From contig JAAKBF010000252.1 of the NCBI GenBank assembly GCA_012656075.1, forward strand, positions 1 to 64,000: DNA of 64,000 nt, written 5' to 3'. Numbering within the stretch: position 1 is the stretch's first letter; every line of letters starts with the position of its first letter. Below the pieces are notes generated by a model, which was not told the DNA's origin, did not search any database, and worked only from the letters and a program-made list of their open reading frames with translations. Shown piece after piece: positions 1 to 11,181 of the stretch. This stretch comes from Phytophthora hibernalis. Lineage: Eukaryota > Oomycota > Peronosporomycetes > Peronosporales > Peronosporaceae. The position numbers were made by a program, and so were the translations under genes.

Positions 1-164
1 GCAACCCGGTGGAGGATCTGTAGCAATAGGAAGGCGGTCGAAGGTGGCGAGAAGACACATCTCGCTGCGTCGGGCGGCAAAAAGCGTATGGCGAGTGCGT
101 AGCGTGCAGATGGAGAGGTTCTGCGGGCGTGGGCAGTGGTAAAAGCAGCATAATGGTATAAGAG

Positions 165-233
165 TGCGCGTGCCCGGATTCGAACCAGGGATTTCACCGC
201 CACAAGGTGAGGTACTGACCACTATACACACGC
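165..233 (-). tRNA. tRNA-His(GTG), array copy 1, with D-stem deletion
   Basis: Compared with the reference copy at 938-1009 it lacks three nucleotides (GTA) of the 5' D-stem, so it is 69 nt and probably non-functional, or misread. Acceptor, anticodon and T arms are intact. Confidence 0.65.
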
Positions 234-234
234 C

Positions 235-307
235 TGGAGAAGCAGGGTATCGATCCCCGTACCTCTCGCATGCTAAGCGAGCGCTCTACCATTTGAGCTA
301 CATCCCC
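235..307 (-). tRNA. tRNA-Ala(AGC), array copy 1
   Basis: 73 nt. It differs from the reference by one base in the T-stem (CGGGG instead of CAGGG), leaving a G-T pair there. Confidence 0.9.
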
Positions 308-913
308 GGTTACCTCGCACACCTCCCACCACGAAACAAAATCAAGATTGCGGACGCGCCACAACCCCTAACGCGCTACCGAGCACACCACAGCCTTCCC
401 ACACGCATGCCACGTCCCTTCCGCCCGCTACCACGTTGAAGTTTGCCTTTCGGTCTTCCCCATGCTCCAACCTGCCGAAACGCCTACGTCAGCACGGATG
501 GCGCCTTCGCAGCTCGCGGTTGCCTCCACGGTTTATCTACAGTCGTCTGAGCTCCGTCGTAGCCTGTCGGGGTCGCTCGACGTGTCTTGGGGTCGAATTG
601 GGAAGACCGCAAGGCCCACTGGCGAACGGAGCGGGACGTCGAATCGGCAGTCATGCTCATGTGTCCACGACGGCGTATCATGTCAACACAGTGGCCAGTC
701 GAGCCTTCTGGCCTTGCGAAACCCCACGACGACGAAGGAGAAGCGGCAGCGTACTTGTGCGAGCCACACAGCGCAACCCGGTGGAGGATCTGTAGCAATA
801 GGAAGGCGGTCGAATGGGTGGCGAGAAGACACATCTCGCTGCGTCGGGCGGCAAAAGCGCATGGCGAGTGCGTAGCGTGCAGATGGAGAGGTTCTGCGGG
901 CGTGGGCAGTGGT

Positions 914-917
914 AAAA
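914..917 (-). terminator. Pol III terminator (TTTT) after the tRNA pair, shown for copy 2
   Basis: Reading on the minus strand, the first run of four T lies 20 nt beyond the 3' end of tRNA-His. It recurs at the same place in every unit. No T-run separates tRNA-Ala from tRNA-His, so the two are expected to be made as one precursor ending here. Confidence 0.7.
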
Positions 918-937
918 GCAGCATAATGGTATAAGAG

Positions 938-1009
938 TGCGCGTGCCCGGATTCGAACCAGGGATTTCACCGCCACAAGGTGAGGTACTGACCACTATAC
1001 TACACACGC
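938..1009 (-). tRNA. tRNA-His(GTG), array copy 2 (reference copy)
   Basis: 72-nt cloverleaf: acceptor GCGTGTG/CACGCGC, D-stem GTAT/GTAC, anticodon stem TCACC/GGTGA with loop TTGTGGC (anticodon GTG, His codons CAC/CAT), a four-base variable loop, T-stem CCTGG/CCGGG with loop TTCGAAT, discriminator A73. The A box (starting TAGTATAGTGG) and B box (GGTTCGAATCC) fit Pol III promoters. A73 is the usual eukaryotic tRNA-His discriminator. The base just 5' of G1 is a genomic G (complement of position 1010), so the G-1 that tRNA-His needs is encoded, and it is also the only base between this gene and tRNA-Ala. Confidence 0.95.
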
Positions 1010-1010
1010 C

Positions 1011-1083
1011 TGGAGAAGCAGGGTATCGATCCCTGTACCTCTCGCATGCTAAGCGAGCGCTCTACCATTTGAGCTACATCCCC
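1011..1083 (-). tRNA. tRNA-Ala(AGC), array copy 2 (reference copy)
   Basis: 73-nt cloverleaf: D-stem GCTC/GAGC, anticodon stem CTCGC/GCGAG with loop TTAGCAT (anticodon AGC), variable loop AGGTA, T-stem CAGGG/CCCTG with loop ATCGATA, discriminator A73. The acceptor GGGGATG pairs with CTTCTCC, keeping the alanine identity pair G3-T70 but leaving a T6-T67 mismatch in the helix. The overall sequence resembles plant tRNA-Ala(AGC). It lies first in the transcription direction and its A73 is one base from tRNA-His. Confidence 0.95.
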
Positions 1084-1713
1084 GGTTACCTCGCACACCT
1101 CCCACCACGAAACAAAAATCAAGATTGCGGACGCGCCACAACCCCTAACGCGCTACCGAGCACACCACAGCCTTCCCACACGCATGCCACGTCCCTTCCG
1201 CCCGCTACCACGTTGAAGTTTGCCTTCGGTCTTCCCCATGCTCCAACCTGCCGAAACGCCCTACGTCAGCACGGATGGCGCCTTCGCAGCTCGCGGTTGC
1301 CTCCACGGTTTATCTACAGTCGTCTGAGCTCCGTCGTAGCCTGTCGGGGTCGCTCGACGTGTCTTGGGGTCGAATTGGGAAGACCGCAAGGCCCACTGGC
1401 GAACGGAGCGGACGTCGAATCGGCAGTCAGTGCTCATGTCCACGACGGCGTATCATGTCAACACAGGGCCAGTCGAGCCTTCTGGCCTTGCGAAACCCCA
1501 CGACGACGAAGGAGAAGCGGCAGCGTACTTGTGCGAGCCACACAGCGCAACCCGGTGGAGGATCTGTAGCAATAGGAAGGCGGTCGAATTGGGTGGCGAG
1601 AAGACACATCTCGCTGCGTCGGGCGGCAAAAAGCGCATGGCGAGTGCGTAGCGTGCAGATGGAGAGGTTCTGCGGGCGTGGGCAGTGGTAAAAGCAGCAT
1701 AATGGTATAAGAG

Positions 1714-1785
1714 TGCGCGTGCCCGGATTCGAACCAGGGATTTCACCGCCACAAGGTGAGGTACTGACCACTATACTACACACGC
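1714..1785 (-). tRNA. tRNA-His(GTG), array copy 3
   Basis: Same as the reference copy. Confidence 0.93.
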
Positions 1786-1786
1786 C

Positions 1787-1859
1787 TGGAGAAGCAGGGT
1801 ATCGATCCCCGTACCTCTCGCATGCTAAGCGAGCGCTCTACCATTTGAGCTACATCCCC
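1787..1859 (-). tRNA. tRNA-Ala(AGC), array copy 3
   Basis: Carries the same T-stem variant (CGGGG) as copy 1. Confidence 0.92.
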
Positions 1860-2487
1860 GGTTACCTCGCACACCTCCCACCACGAAACAAAATCAAGAT
1901 TGCGGACGCGCCACAACCCCTAACGCGCTACCGAGCACACCACAGCCTTCCCACACGCATGCCACGTCCCTTCCGCCCGCTACCACGTTGAAGTTTGCCT
2001 TCGGTCTTCCCCATGCTCCAACTCTGCCGAAACGCCTACGTCAGCACGGATGGCGCCTTCGCAGCTCGCGGTTGCCTCCACGGTTTATCTACAGTCGTCT
2101 GAGCTCCGTCGTAGCCTGTCGGGGTCGCTCGACGTGTCTTGGGGTCGAATTGGGAAGACCGCAAGGCCCACTGGCGAACGGAGCGGGACGTCGAATCGGC
2201 AGTCAGTGCTCATGTCCACGACGGCGTATCATGTCAACACAGTGGCCAGTCGAGCCTTCTGGCCTTGCGAAACCCCACGACGACGAAGGAGAAGCGGCAG
2301 CGTACTTGTGCGAGCCACACAGCGCAACCCGGTGGAGGATCTGTAGCAATAGGAAGGCGGTCGAATTGTGGCGAGAAGACACATCTCGCTGCGTCGGGCG
2401 GCAAAAGCGCATGGCGAGTGCGTAGCGTGCAGATGGAGAGGTTCTGCGGGCGTGGGCAGTGGTAAAAGCAGCATAATGGTATAAGAG

Positions 2488-2559
2488 TGCGCGTGCCCGG
2501 ATTCGAACCAGGGATTTCACCGCCACAAGGTGAGGTACTGACCACTATACTACACACGC
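2488..2559 (-). tRNA. tRNA-His(GTG), array copy 4
   Basis: Same as the reference copy. Confidence 0.93.
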
Positions 2560-2560
2560 C

Positions 2561-2633
2561 TGGAGAAGCAGGGTATCGATCCCTGTACCTCTCGCATGCT
2601 AAGCGAGCGCTCTACCATTTGAGCTACATCCCC
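2561..2633 (-). tRNA. tRNA-Ala(AGC), array copy 4
   Basis: Same as the reference copy. Confidence 0.93.
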
Positions 2634-3265
2634 GGTTACCTCGCACACCTCCCACCACGAAACAAAATCAAGATTGCGGACGCGCCACAACCCCTAACGC
2701 GCTACCGAGCACACCACAGCCTTCCCACACGCATGCCACGTCCCTTCCGCCCGCTACCACGTTGAAGTTTGCCTTTCGGTCTTCCCCATGCTCCAACCTG
2801 CCGAAACGCCTACGTCAGCACGGATGGCGCCTTCGCAGCTCGCGGTTGCCTCCACGGTTTATCTACAGTCGTCTGAGCTCCGTCGTAGCCTGTCGGGGTC
2901 GCTCGGACGTGTCTTGGGGTCGAATTGGGAAGACCGCAAGGCCCACTGGCGAACGGAGCGGGACGTCGAATCGGCAGTCAGTGCTCATGTCCACGACGGC
3001 GTATCATGTCAACACAGTGGCCAGTCGAGCCTTCTGGCCTTGCGAAACCCCACGACGACGAAGGAGAAGTGGCAGCGTACTTGTGCGCGAGCCACACAGC
3101 GCAACCCGGTGGAGGATCTGTAGCAATAGGAAGGCGGTCGAATTGTGGCGAGAAGACACATCTCGCTGCGTCGGGCGGCAAAAAGCGCATGGCGAGTGCG
3201 TAGCGTGCAGATGGAGAGGTTCTGCGGGCGTGGGCAGTGGTAAAAGCAGCATAATGGTATAAGAG

Positions 3266-3336
3266 TGCGCGTGCCCGGATTCGAACCAGGATTTCACCGC
3301 CACAAGGTGAGGTACTGACCACTATACTACACACGC
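3266..3336 (-). tRNA. tRNA-His(GTG), array copy 5, one base short
   Basis: 71 nt: one C is missing where the variable loop meets the T-stem, shortening the variable loop to three bases. This is a real variant or a homopolymer miscall (CCC read as CC). Confidence 0.8.
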
Positions 3337-3337
3337 C

Positions 3338-3410
3338 TGGAGAAGCAGGGTATCGATCCCTGTACCTCTCGCATGCTAAGCGAGCGCTCTACCATTTGAG
3401 CTACATCCCC
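3338..3410 (-). tRNA. tRNA-Ala(AGC), array copy 5
   Basis: Same as the reference copy. Confidence 0.93.
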
Positions 3411-4044
3411 GGTTACCTCGCACACCTCCCACCACGAAACAAAATCAAGATTGCGGACGCGCCACAACCCCTAACGCGCTACCGAGCACACCACAGCCTT
3501 CCCACACGCATGCCACGTCCCTTCCGCCCGCTACCACGTTGAAGTTTGCCTTTCGGTCTTCTCCCCATGCTCCAACCTGCCGAAACGCCTACGTCAGCAC
3601 GGATGGCGCTCGCAGCTCGCGGTTGCTCTCCACGGTTTATCTACAGTCGTCTGAGCTCCGTCGTAGCCCGTCGGGGTCGCTCGGACGTGTCTTGGGGTCG
3701 AATTGGGAAGACCGGGTAAGGCCCACTGGCGAACGGAGCGGGACGTCGAATCGGCAGTCAGTGCTCATGTCCACGACGGCGTATCATGTCAACACAGTGG
3801 CCAGTCGAGCCTTCTGGCCTTGCGAAACCCCACGACGACGAAGGAGAAGCGGCAGCGTACTTGTGCGAGCCACACAGCGCAACCCGGTGGAGGATCTGTA
3901 GCAATAGGAAGGCGGTCGAATTGGGTGGCGAGAAGACACATCTCGCTGCGTCGGGCGGCAAAAGCGCATGGCGAGTGCGTAGCGTGCAGATGGAGAGGTT
4001 CTGCGGGCGTGGGCAGTGGTAAAAGCAGCATAATGGTATAAGAG

Positions 4045-4116
4045 TGCGCGTGCCCGGATTCGAACCAGGGATTTCACCGCCACAAGGTGAGGTACTGACC
4101 ACTATACTACACACGC
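4045..4116 (-). tRNA. tRNA-His(GTG), array copy 6
   Basis: Same as the reference copy. Confidence 0.93.
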
Positions 4117-4117
4117 C

Positions 4118-4190
4118 TGGAGAAGCAGGGTATCGATCCCTGTACCTCTCGCATGCTAAGCGAGCGCTCTACCATTTGAGCTACATCCCC
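4118..4190 (-). tRNA. tRNA-Ala(AGC), array copy 6
   Basis: Same as the reference copy. Confidence 0.93.
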
Positions 4191-4816
4191 GGTTACCTCG
4201 CACACCTCCCACCACGAAACAAAATCAAGATTGCGGACGCGCCACAACCCCTAACGCGCTACCGAGCACACCACAGCCTTCCCACACGCATGCCACGTCC
4301 CTTCCGCCCGCTACCACGTTGAAGTTTGCCTTCGGTTCCCATGCTCCAACCTGCCGAAACGCCTACGTCAGCACGGATGGCGCCTTCGCAGCTCGCGGTT
4401 GCCTCCACGGTTTATCTACAGTCGTCTGAGCTCCGTCGTAGCCCGTCGGGGTCGCTCGGACGTGTCTTGGGGTCGAATTGGGAAGACCGCAAGGCCCACT
4501 GGCGAACGGAGCGGACGTCGAATCGGCAGTCAGTGCTCATGTCCACGACGGCGTATCATGTCAACACAGTGGCCAGTCGAGCCTTCTGGCCTTGCGAAAC
4601 CCCACGACGACGAAGGAGAAGCGGCAGCGTACTTGTGCGAGCCACACAGCGCAACCCGGTGGAGGATCTGTAGCAATAGGAAGGCGGTCGAATTGGGTGG
4701 CGAGAAGACACATCTCGCTGCGTCGGGCGGCAAAAGCGCATGGCGAGTGCGTAGCGTGCAGATGGAGAGGTTCTGCGGGCGTGGGCAGTGGTAAAAGCAG
4801 CATAATGGTATAAGAG

Positions 4817-4887
4817 TGCGCGTGCCCGGATTCGAACCAGGATTTCACCGCCACAAGGTGAGGTACTGACCACTATACTACACACGC
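4817..4887 (-). tRNA. tRNA-His(GTG), array copy 7, one base short
   Basis: 71 nt, with the same one-base deletion as copy 5. Confidence 0.8.
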
Positions 4888-4888
4888 C

Positions 4889-4961
4889 TGGAGAAGCAGG
4901 GTATCGATCCCTGTACCTCTCGCATGCTAAGCGAGCGCTCTACCATTTGAGCTACATCCCC
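4889..4961 (-). tRNA. tRNA-Ala(AGC), array copy 7
   Basis: Same as the reference copy. Confidence 0.93.
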
Positions 4962-5592
4962 GGTTACCTCGCACACCTCCCACCACGAAACAAAATCAAG
5001 ATTGCGGACGCGCCACAACCCCTAACGCGCTACCGAGCACACCACAGCCTTCCCACACGCATGCCACGTCCCTTCCGCCCGCTACCACGTTGAAGTTTGC
5101 CTTTCGGTCTTCCCCATGCTCCAACCTGCCGAAACGCCTACGTCAGCACGGATGGCGCCTTCGCAGCTCGCGGTTGCCTCCACGGTTTATCTACAGTCGT
5201 CTGAGCTCCGTCGTAGCTCGTCGGGGTCGCTCGGACGTGTTTGGGGTCGAATTGGGAAGACCGCAAGGCCCACTGGCGAACGGAGCGGGACGTCGAATCG
5301 GCAGTCAGTGCTCATGTCCACGACGGCGTATCATGTCAACACAGTGGCCAGTCGAGCCTTCTGGCCTTGCGAAACCCCACGACGACGAAGGAGAAGCGGC
5401 AGCGTACTTGTGCGAGCCACACAGCGCAACCCGGTGGAGGATCTGTAGCAATAGGAAGGCGGTCGAATTGGGTGGCGAGAAGACACATCTCGCTGCGTCG
5501 GGCGGCAAAAAGCGCATGGCGAGTGCGTAGCGTGCAGATGGAGAGGTTCTGCGGGCGTGGGCAGTGGTAAAAGCAGCATAATGGTATAAGAG

Positions 5593-5664
5593 TGCGCGTG
5601 CCCGGATTCGAACCAGGGATTTCACCGCCACAAGGTGAGGTACTGACCACTATACTACACACGC
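5593..5664 (-). tRNA. tRNA-His(GTG), array copy 8
   Basis: Same as the reference copy. Confidence 0.93.
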
Positions 5665-5665
5665 C

Positions 5666-5738
5666 TGGAGAAGCAGGGTATCGATCCCTGTACCTCTCGC
5701 ATGCTAAGCGAGCGCTCTACCATTTGAGCTACATCCCC
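5666..5738 (-). tRNA. tRNA-Ala(AGC), array copy 8
   Basis: Same as the reference copy. Confidence 0.93.
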
Positions 5739-6369
5739 GGTTACCTCGCACACCTCCCACCACGAAACAAAATCAAGATTGCGGACGCGCCACAACCCCT
5801 AACGCGCTACCGAGCACACCACAGCCTTCCCACACGCATGCCACGTCCCTTCCGCCCGCTACCACGTTGAAGTTTGCCTTTCGGTCTTCCCCATGCTCCA
5901 ACCTGCCGAAACGCCTACGTCAGCACGGATGGCGCTTCGCAGCTCGCGGTTGCCTCCACGGTTTATCTACAGTCGTCTGAGCTCCGTCGTAGCCTGTCGG
6001 GGTCGCTCGGACGTGTCTTGGGGTCGAATTGGGAAGACCGCAAGGCCCACTGGCGAACGGAGCGGGACGTCGAATCGGCAGTCAGTGCTCATGTCCACGA
6101 CGGCGTATCATGTCAACACAGTGGCCAGTCGAGCCTTCTGGCCTTGCGAAACCCCACGACGACGAAGGAGAAGCGGCAGCGTACTTGTGCGAGCCACACA
6201 GCGCAACCCGGTGGAGGATCTGTAGCAATAGGAAGGCGGTCGAATTGGGTGGCGAGAAGACACATCTCGCTGCGTCGGGCGGCAAAAAGCGCATGGCGAG
6301 TGCGTAGCGTGCAGATGGAGAGGTTCTGCGGGCGTGGGCAGTGGTAAAAGCAGCATAATGGTATAAGAG

Positions 6370-6441
6370 TGCGCGTGCCCGGATTCGAACCAGGGATTTC
6401 ACCGCCACAAGGTGAGGTACTGACCACTATACTACACACGC
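6370..6441 (-). tRNA. tRNA-His(GTG), array copy 9
   Basis: Same as the reference copy. Confidence 0.93.
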
Positions 6442-6442
6442 C

Positions 6443-6515
6443 TGGAGAAGCAGGGTATCGATCCCTGTACCTCTCGCATGCTAAGCGAGCGCTCTACCAT
6501 TTGAGCTACATCCCC
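6443..6515 (-). tRNA. tRNA-Ala(AGC), array copy 9
   Basis: Same as the reference copy. Confidence 0.93.
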
Positions 6516-7147
6516 GGTTACCTCGCACACCTCCCACCACGAAACAAAATCAAGATTGCGGACGCGCCACAACCCCTAACGCGCTACCGAGCACACCACA
6601 GCCTTCCCACACGCATGCCACGTCCCTTCCGCCCGCTACCACGTTGAAGTTTGCCTTTCGGTCTTCCCCATGCTCCAACCTGCCGAAACGCCTACGTCAG
6701 CACGGATGGCGCCTTCGCAGCTCGCGGTTGCCTCCACGGTTTATCTACAGTCGTCTGAGCTCCGTCGTAGCCTGTCGGGGTCGCTCGGACGTGTCTTGGG
6801 GTCGAATTGGGAAGACCGCAAGGCCCACTGGCGAACGGAGCGGGACGTCGAATCGGCAGTCAGTGCTCATGTCCACGACGGCGTATCATGTCAACACAGT
6901 GGCCAGTCGAGCCTTCTGGCCTTGCGAAACCCCACGACGACGAAGGAGAAGCGGCAGCGTACTTGTGCGAGCCACACAGCGCAACCCGGTGGAGGATCTG
7001 TAGCAATAGGAAGGCGGTCGAATTGGGTGGCGAGAAGACACATCTCGCTGCGTCGGGCGGCAAAAAGCGCATGGCGAGTGCGTAGCGTGCAGATGGAGAG
7101 GTTCTGCGGGCGTGGGCAGTGGTAAAAGCAGCATAATGGTATAAGAG

Positions 7148-7219
7148 TGCGCGTGCCCGGATTCGAACCAGGGATTTCACCGCCACAAGGTGAGGTACTG
7201 ACCACTATACTACACACGC
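7148..7219 (-). tRNA. tRNA-His(GTG), array copy 10
   Basis: Same as the reference copy. Confidence 0.93.
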
Positions 7220-7220
7220 C

Positions 7221-7293
7221 TGGAGAAGCAGGGTATCGATCCCTGTACCTCTCGCATGCTAAGCGAGCGCTCTACCATTTGAGCTACATCCCC
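7221..7293 (-). tRNA. tRNA-Ala(AGC), array copy 10
   Basis: Same as the reference copy. Confidence 0.93.
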
Positions 7294-7923
7294 GGTTACC
7301 TCGCACACCTCCCACCACGAAACAAAATCAAGATTGCGGACGCGCCACAACCCCTAACGCGCTACCGAGCACACCACAGCCTTCCCACACGCATGCCACG
7401 TCCCTTCCGCCCGCTACCACGTTGAAGTTTGCCTTTCGGTCTTCCCCATGCTCCAACCTGCCGAAACGCCTACGTCAGCACGGATGGCGCCTTCGCAGCT
7501 CGCGGTTGCCTCCACGGTTTATCTACAGTCGTCTGAGCTCCGTCGTAGCCTGTCGGGGTCGCTCGGACGTGTCTTGGGGTCGAATTGGGAAGACCGCAAG
7601 GCCCACTGGCGAACGGAGCGGGACGTCGAATCGGCAGTCAGTGCTCATGTCCACGACGGCGTATCATGTCAACACAGTGGCCAGTCGAGCCTTCTGGCCT
7701 TGCGAAACCCCACGACGACGAAGGAGAAGCGGCAGCGTACTTGTGCGAGCCACACAGCGCAACCCGGTGGAGGATCTGTAGCAATAGGAAGGCGGTCGAA
7801 TTGTGGCGAGAAGACACATCTCGCTGCGTCGGGCGGCAAAAAGCGCATGGCGAGTGCGTAGCGTGCAGATGGAGAGGTTCTGCGGGCGTGGGCAGTGGTA
7901 AAAGCAGCATAATGGTATAAGAG

Positions 7924-7995
7924 TGCGCGTGCCCGGATTCGAACCAGGGATTTCACCGCCACAAGGTGAGGTACTGACCACTATACTACACACGC
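7924..7995 (-). tRNA. tRNA-His(GTG), array copy 11
   Basis: Same as the reference copy. Confidence 0.93.
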
Positions 7996-7996
7996 C

Positions 7997-8069
7997 TGGA
8001 GAAGCAGGGTATCGATCCCTGTACCTCTCGCATGCTAAGCGAGCGCTCTACCATTTGAGCTACATCCCC
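7997..8069 (-). tRNA. tRNA-Ala(AGC), array copy 11
   Basis: Same as the reference copy. Confidence 0.93.
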
Positions 8070-8701
8070 GGTTACCTCGCACACCTCCCACCACGAAACA
8101 AAATCAAGATTGCGGACGCGCCACAACCCCTAACGCGCTACCGAGCACACCACAGCCTTCCCACACGCATGCCACGTCCCTTCCGCCCGCTACCACGTTG
8201 AAGTTTGCCTTTCGGTCTTCCCCATGCTCCAACCTGCCGAAACGCCTACGTCAGCACGGATGGCGCCTTCGCAGCTCGCGGTTGCCTCCACGGTTTATCT
8301 ACAGTCGTCTGAGCTCCGTCGTAGCCTGTCGGGGTCGCTCGGACGTGTCTTGGGGTCGAATTGGGAAGACCGCAAGGCCCACTGGCGAACGGAGCGGGAC
8401 GTCGAATCGGCAGTCAGTGCTCATGTCCACGACGGCGTATCATGTCAACACAGTGGCCAGTCGAGCCTTCTGGCCTTGCGAAACCCCACGACGACGAAGG
8501 AGAAGCGGCAGCGTACTTGTGCGAGCCACACAGCGCAACCCGGTGGAGGATCTGTAGCAATAGGAAGGCGGTCGAATTGGGTGGCGAGAAGACACATCTC
8601 GCTGCGTCGGGCGGCAAAAAGCGCATGGCGAGTGCGTAGCGTGCAGATGGAGAGGTTCTGCGGGCGTGGGCAGTGGTAAAAGCAGCATAATGGTATAAGA
8701 G

Positions 8702-8773
8702 TGCGCGTGCCCGGATTCGAACCAGGGATTTCACCGCCACAAGGTGAGGTACTGACCACTATACTACACACGC
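8702..8773 (-). tRNA. tRNA-His(GTG), array copy 12
   Basis: Same as the reference copy. Confidence 0.93.
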
Positions 8774-8774
8774 C

Positions 8775-8847
8775 TGGAGAAGCAGGGTATCGATCCCTGT
8801 ACCTCTCGCATGCTAAGCGAGCGCTCTACCATTTGAGCTACATCCCC
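8775..8847 (-). tRNA. tRNA-Ala(AGC), array copy 12
   Basis: Same as the reference copy. Confidence 0.93.
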
Positions 8848-9479
8848 GGTTACCTCGCACACCTCCCACCACGAAACAAAATCAAGATTGCGGACGCGCC
8901 ACAACCCCTAACGCGCTACCGAGCACACCACAGCCTTCCCACACGCATGCCACGTCCCTTCCGCCCGCTACCACGTTGAAGTTTGCCTTTCGGTCTTCCC
9001 CATGCTCCAACCTGCCGAAACGCCTACGTCAGCACGGATGGCGCCTTCGCAGCTCGCGGTTGCCTCCACGGTTTATCTACAGTCGTCTGAGCTCCGTCGT
9101 AGCCTGTCGGGGTCGCTCGGACGTGTCTTGGGGTCGAATTGGGAAGACCGCAAGGCCCACTGGCGAACGGAGCGGGACGTCGAATCGGCAGTCAGTGCTC
9201 ATGTCCACGACGGCGTATCATGTCAACACAGTGGCCAGTCGAGCCTTCTGGCCTTGCGAAACCCCACGACGACGAAGGAGAAGCGGCAGCGTACTTGTGC
9301 GAGCCACACAGCGCAACCCGGTGGAGGATCTGTAGCAATAGGAAGGCGGTCGAATTGGGTGGCGAGAAGACACATCTCGCTGCGTCGGGCGGCAAAAAGC
9401 GTATGGCGAGTGCGTAGCGTGCAGATGGAGAGGTTCTGCGGGCGTGGGCAGTGGTAAAAGCAGCATAATGGTATAAGAG

Positions 9480-9551
9480 TGCGCGTGCCCGGATTCGAAC
9501 CAGGGATTTCACCGCCACAAGGTGAGGTACTGACCACTATACTACACACGC
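9480..9551 (-). tRNA. tRNA-His(GTG), array copy 13
   Basis: Same as the reference copy. Confidence 0.93.
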
Positions 9552-9552
9552 C

Positions 9553-9625
9553 TGGAGAAGCAGGGTATCGATCCCTGTACCTCTCGCATGCTAAGCGAGC
9601 GCTCTACCATTTGAGCTACATCCCC
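9553..9625 (-). tRNA. tRNA-Ala(AGC), array copy 13
   Basis: Same as the reference copy. Confidence 0.93.
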
Positions 9626-10257
9626 GGTTACCTCGCACACCTCCCACCACGAAACAAAATCAAGATTGCGGACGCGCCACAACCCCTAACGCGCTACCGA
9701 GCACACCACAGCCTTCCCACACGCATGCCACGTCCCTTCCGCCCGCTACCACGTTGAAGTTTGCCTTTCGGTCTTCCCCATGCTCCAACCTGCCGAAACG
9801 CCTACGTCAGCACGGATGGCGCCTTCGCAGCTCGCGGTTGCCTCCACGGTTTATCTACAGTCGTCTGAGCTCCGTCGTAGCCTGTCGGGGTCGCTCGGAC
9901 GTGTCTTGGGGTCGAATTGGGAAGACCGCAAGGCCCACTGGCGAACGGAGCGGGACGTCGAATCGGCAGTCAGTGCTCATGTCCACGACGGCGTATCATG
10001 TCAACACAGTGGCCAGTCGAGCCTTCTGGCCTTGCGAAACCCCACGACGACGAAGGAGAAGCGGCAGCGTACTTGTGCGAGCCACACAGCGCAACCCGGT
10101 GGAGGATCTGTAGCAATAGGAAGGCGGTCGAATTGGGTGGCGAGAAGACACATCTCGCTGCGTCGGGCGGCAAAAAGCGCATGGCGAGTGCGTAGCGTGC
10201 AGATGGAGAGGTTCTGCGGGCGTGGGCAGTGGTAAAAGCAGCATAATGGTATAAGAG

Positions 10258-10329
10258 TGCGCGTGCCCGGATTCGAACCAGGGATTTCACCGCCACAAGG
10301 TGAGGTACTGACCACTATACTACACACGC
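10258..10329 (-). tRNA. tRNA-His(GTG), array copy 14
   Basis: Same as the reference copy. Confidence 0.93.
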
Positions 10330-10330
10330 C

Positions 10331-10403
10331 TGGAGAAGCAGGGTATCGATCCCTGTACCTCTCGCATGCTAAGCGAGCGCTCTACCATTTGAGCTACATC
10401 CCC
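10331..10403 (-). tRNA. tRNA-Ala(AGC), array copy 14
   Basis: Same as the reference copy. Confidence 0.93.
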
Positions 10404-11035
10404 GGTTACCTCGCACACCTCCCACCACGAAACAAAATCAAGATTGCGGACGCGCCACAACCCCTAACGCGCTACCGAGCACACCACAGCCTTCCCACAC
10501 GCATGCCACGTCCCTTCCGCCCGCTACCACGTTGAAGTTTGCCTTTCGGTCTTCCCCATGCTCCAACCTGCCGAAACGCCTACGTCAGCACGGATGGCGC
10601 CTTCGCAGCTCGCGGTTGCCTCCACGGTTTATCTACAGTCGTCTGAGCTCCGTCGTAGCCTGTCGGGGTCGCTCGGACGTGTCTTGGGGTCGAATTGGGA
10701 AGACCGCAAGGCCCACTGGCGAACGGAGCGGGACGTCGAATCGGCAGTCAGTGCTCATGTCCACGACGGCGTATCATGTCAACACAGTGGCCAGTCGAGC
10801 CTTCTGGCCTTGCGAAACCCCACGACGACGAAGGAGAAGCGGCAGCGTACTTGTGCGAGCCACACAGCGCAACCCGGTGGAGGATCTGTAGCAATAGGAA
10901 GGCGGTCGAATTGGGTGGCGAGAAGACACATCTCGCTGCGTCGGGCGGCAAAAAGCGCATGGCGAGTGCGTAGCGTGCAGATGGAGAGGTTCTGCGGGCG
11001 TGGGCAGTGGTAAAAGCAGCATAATGGTATAAGAG

Positions 11036-11107
11036 TGCGCGTGCCCGGATTCGAACCAGGGATTTCACCGCCACAAGGTGAGGTACTGACCACTATACTA
11101 CACACGC
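11036..11107 (-). tRNA. tRNA-His(GTG), array copy 15
   Basis: Same as the reference copy. Confidence 0.93.
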
Positions 11108-11108
11108 C

Positions 11109-11181
11109 TGGAGAAGCAGGGTATCGATCCCTGTACCTCTCGCATGCTAAGCGAGCGCTCTACCATTTGAGCTACATCCCC
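11109..11181 (-). tRNA. tRNA-Ala(AGC), array copy 15
   Basis: Same as the reference copy. Confidence 0.93.
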
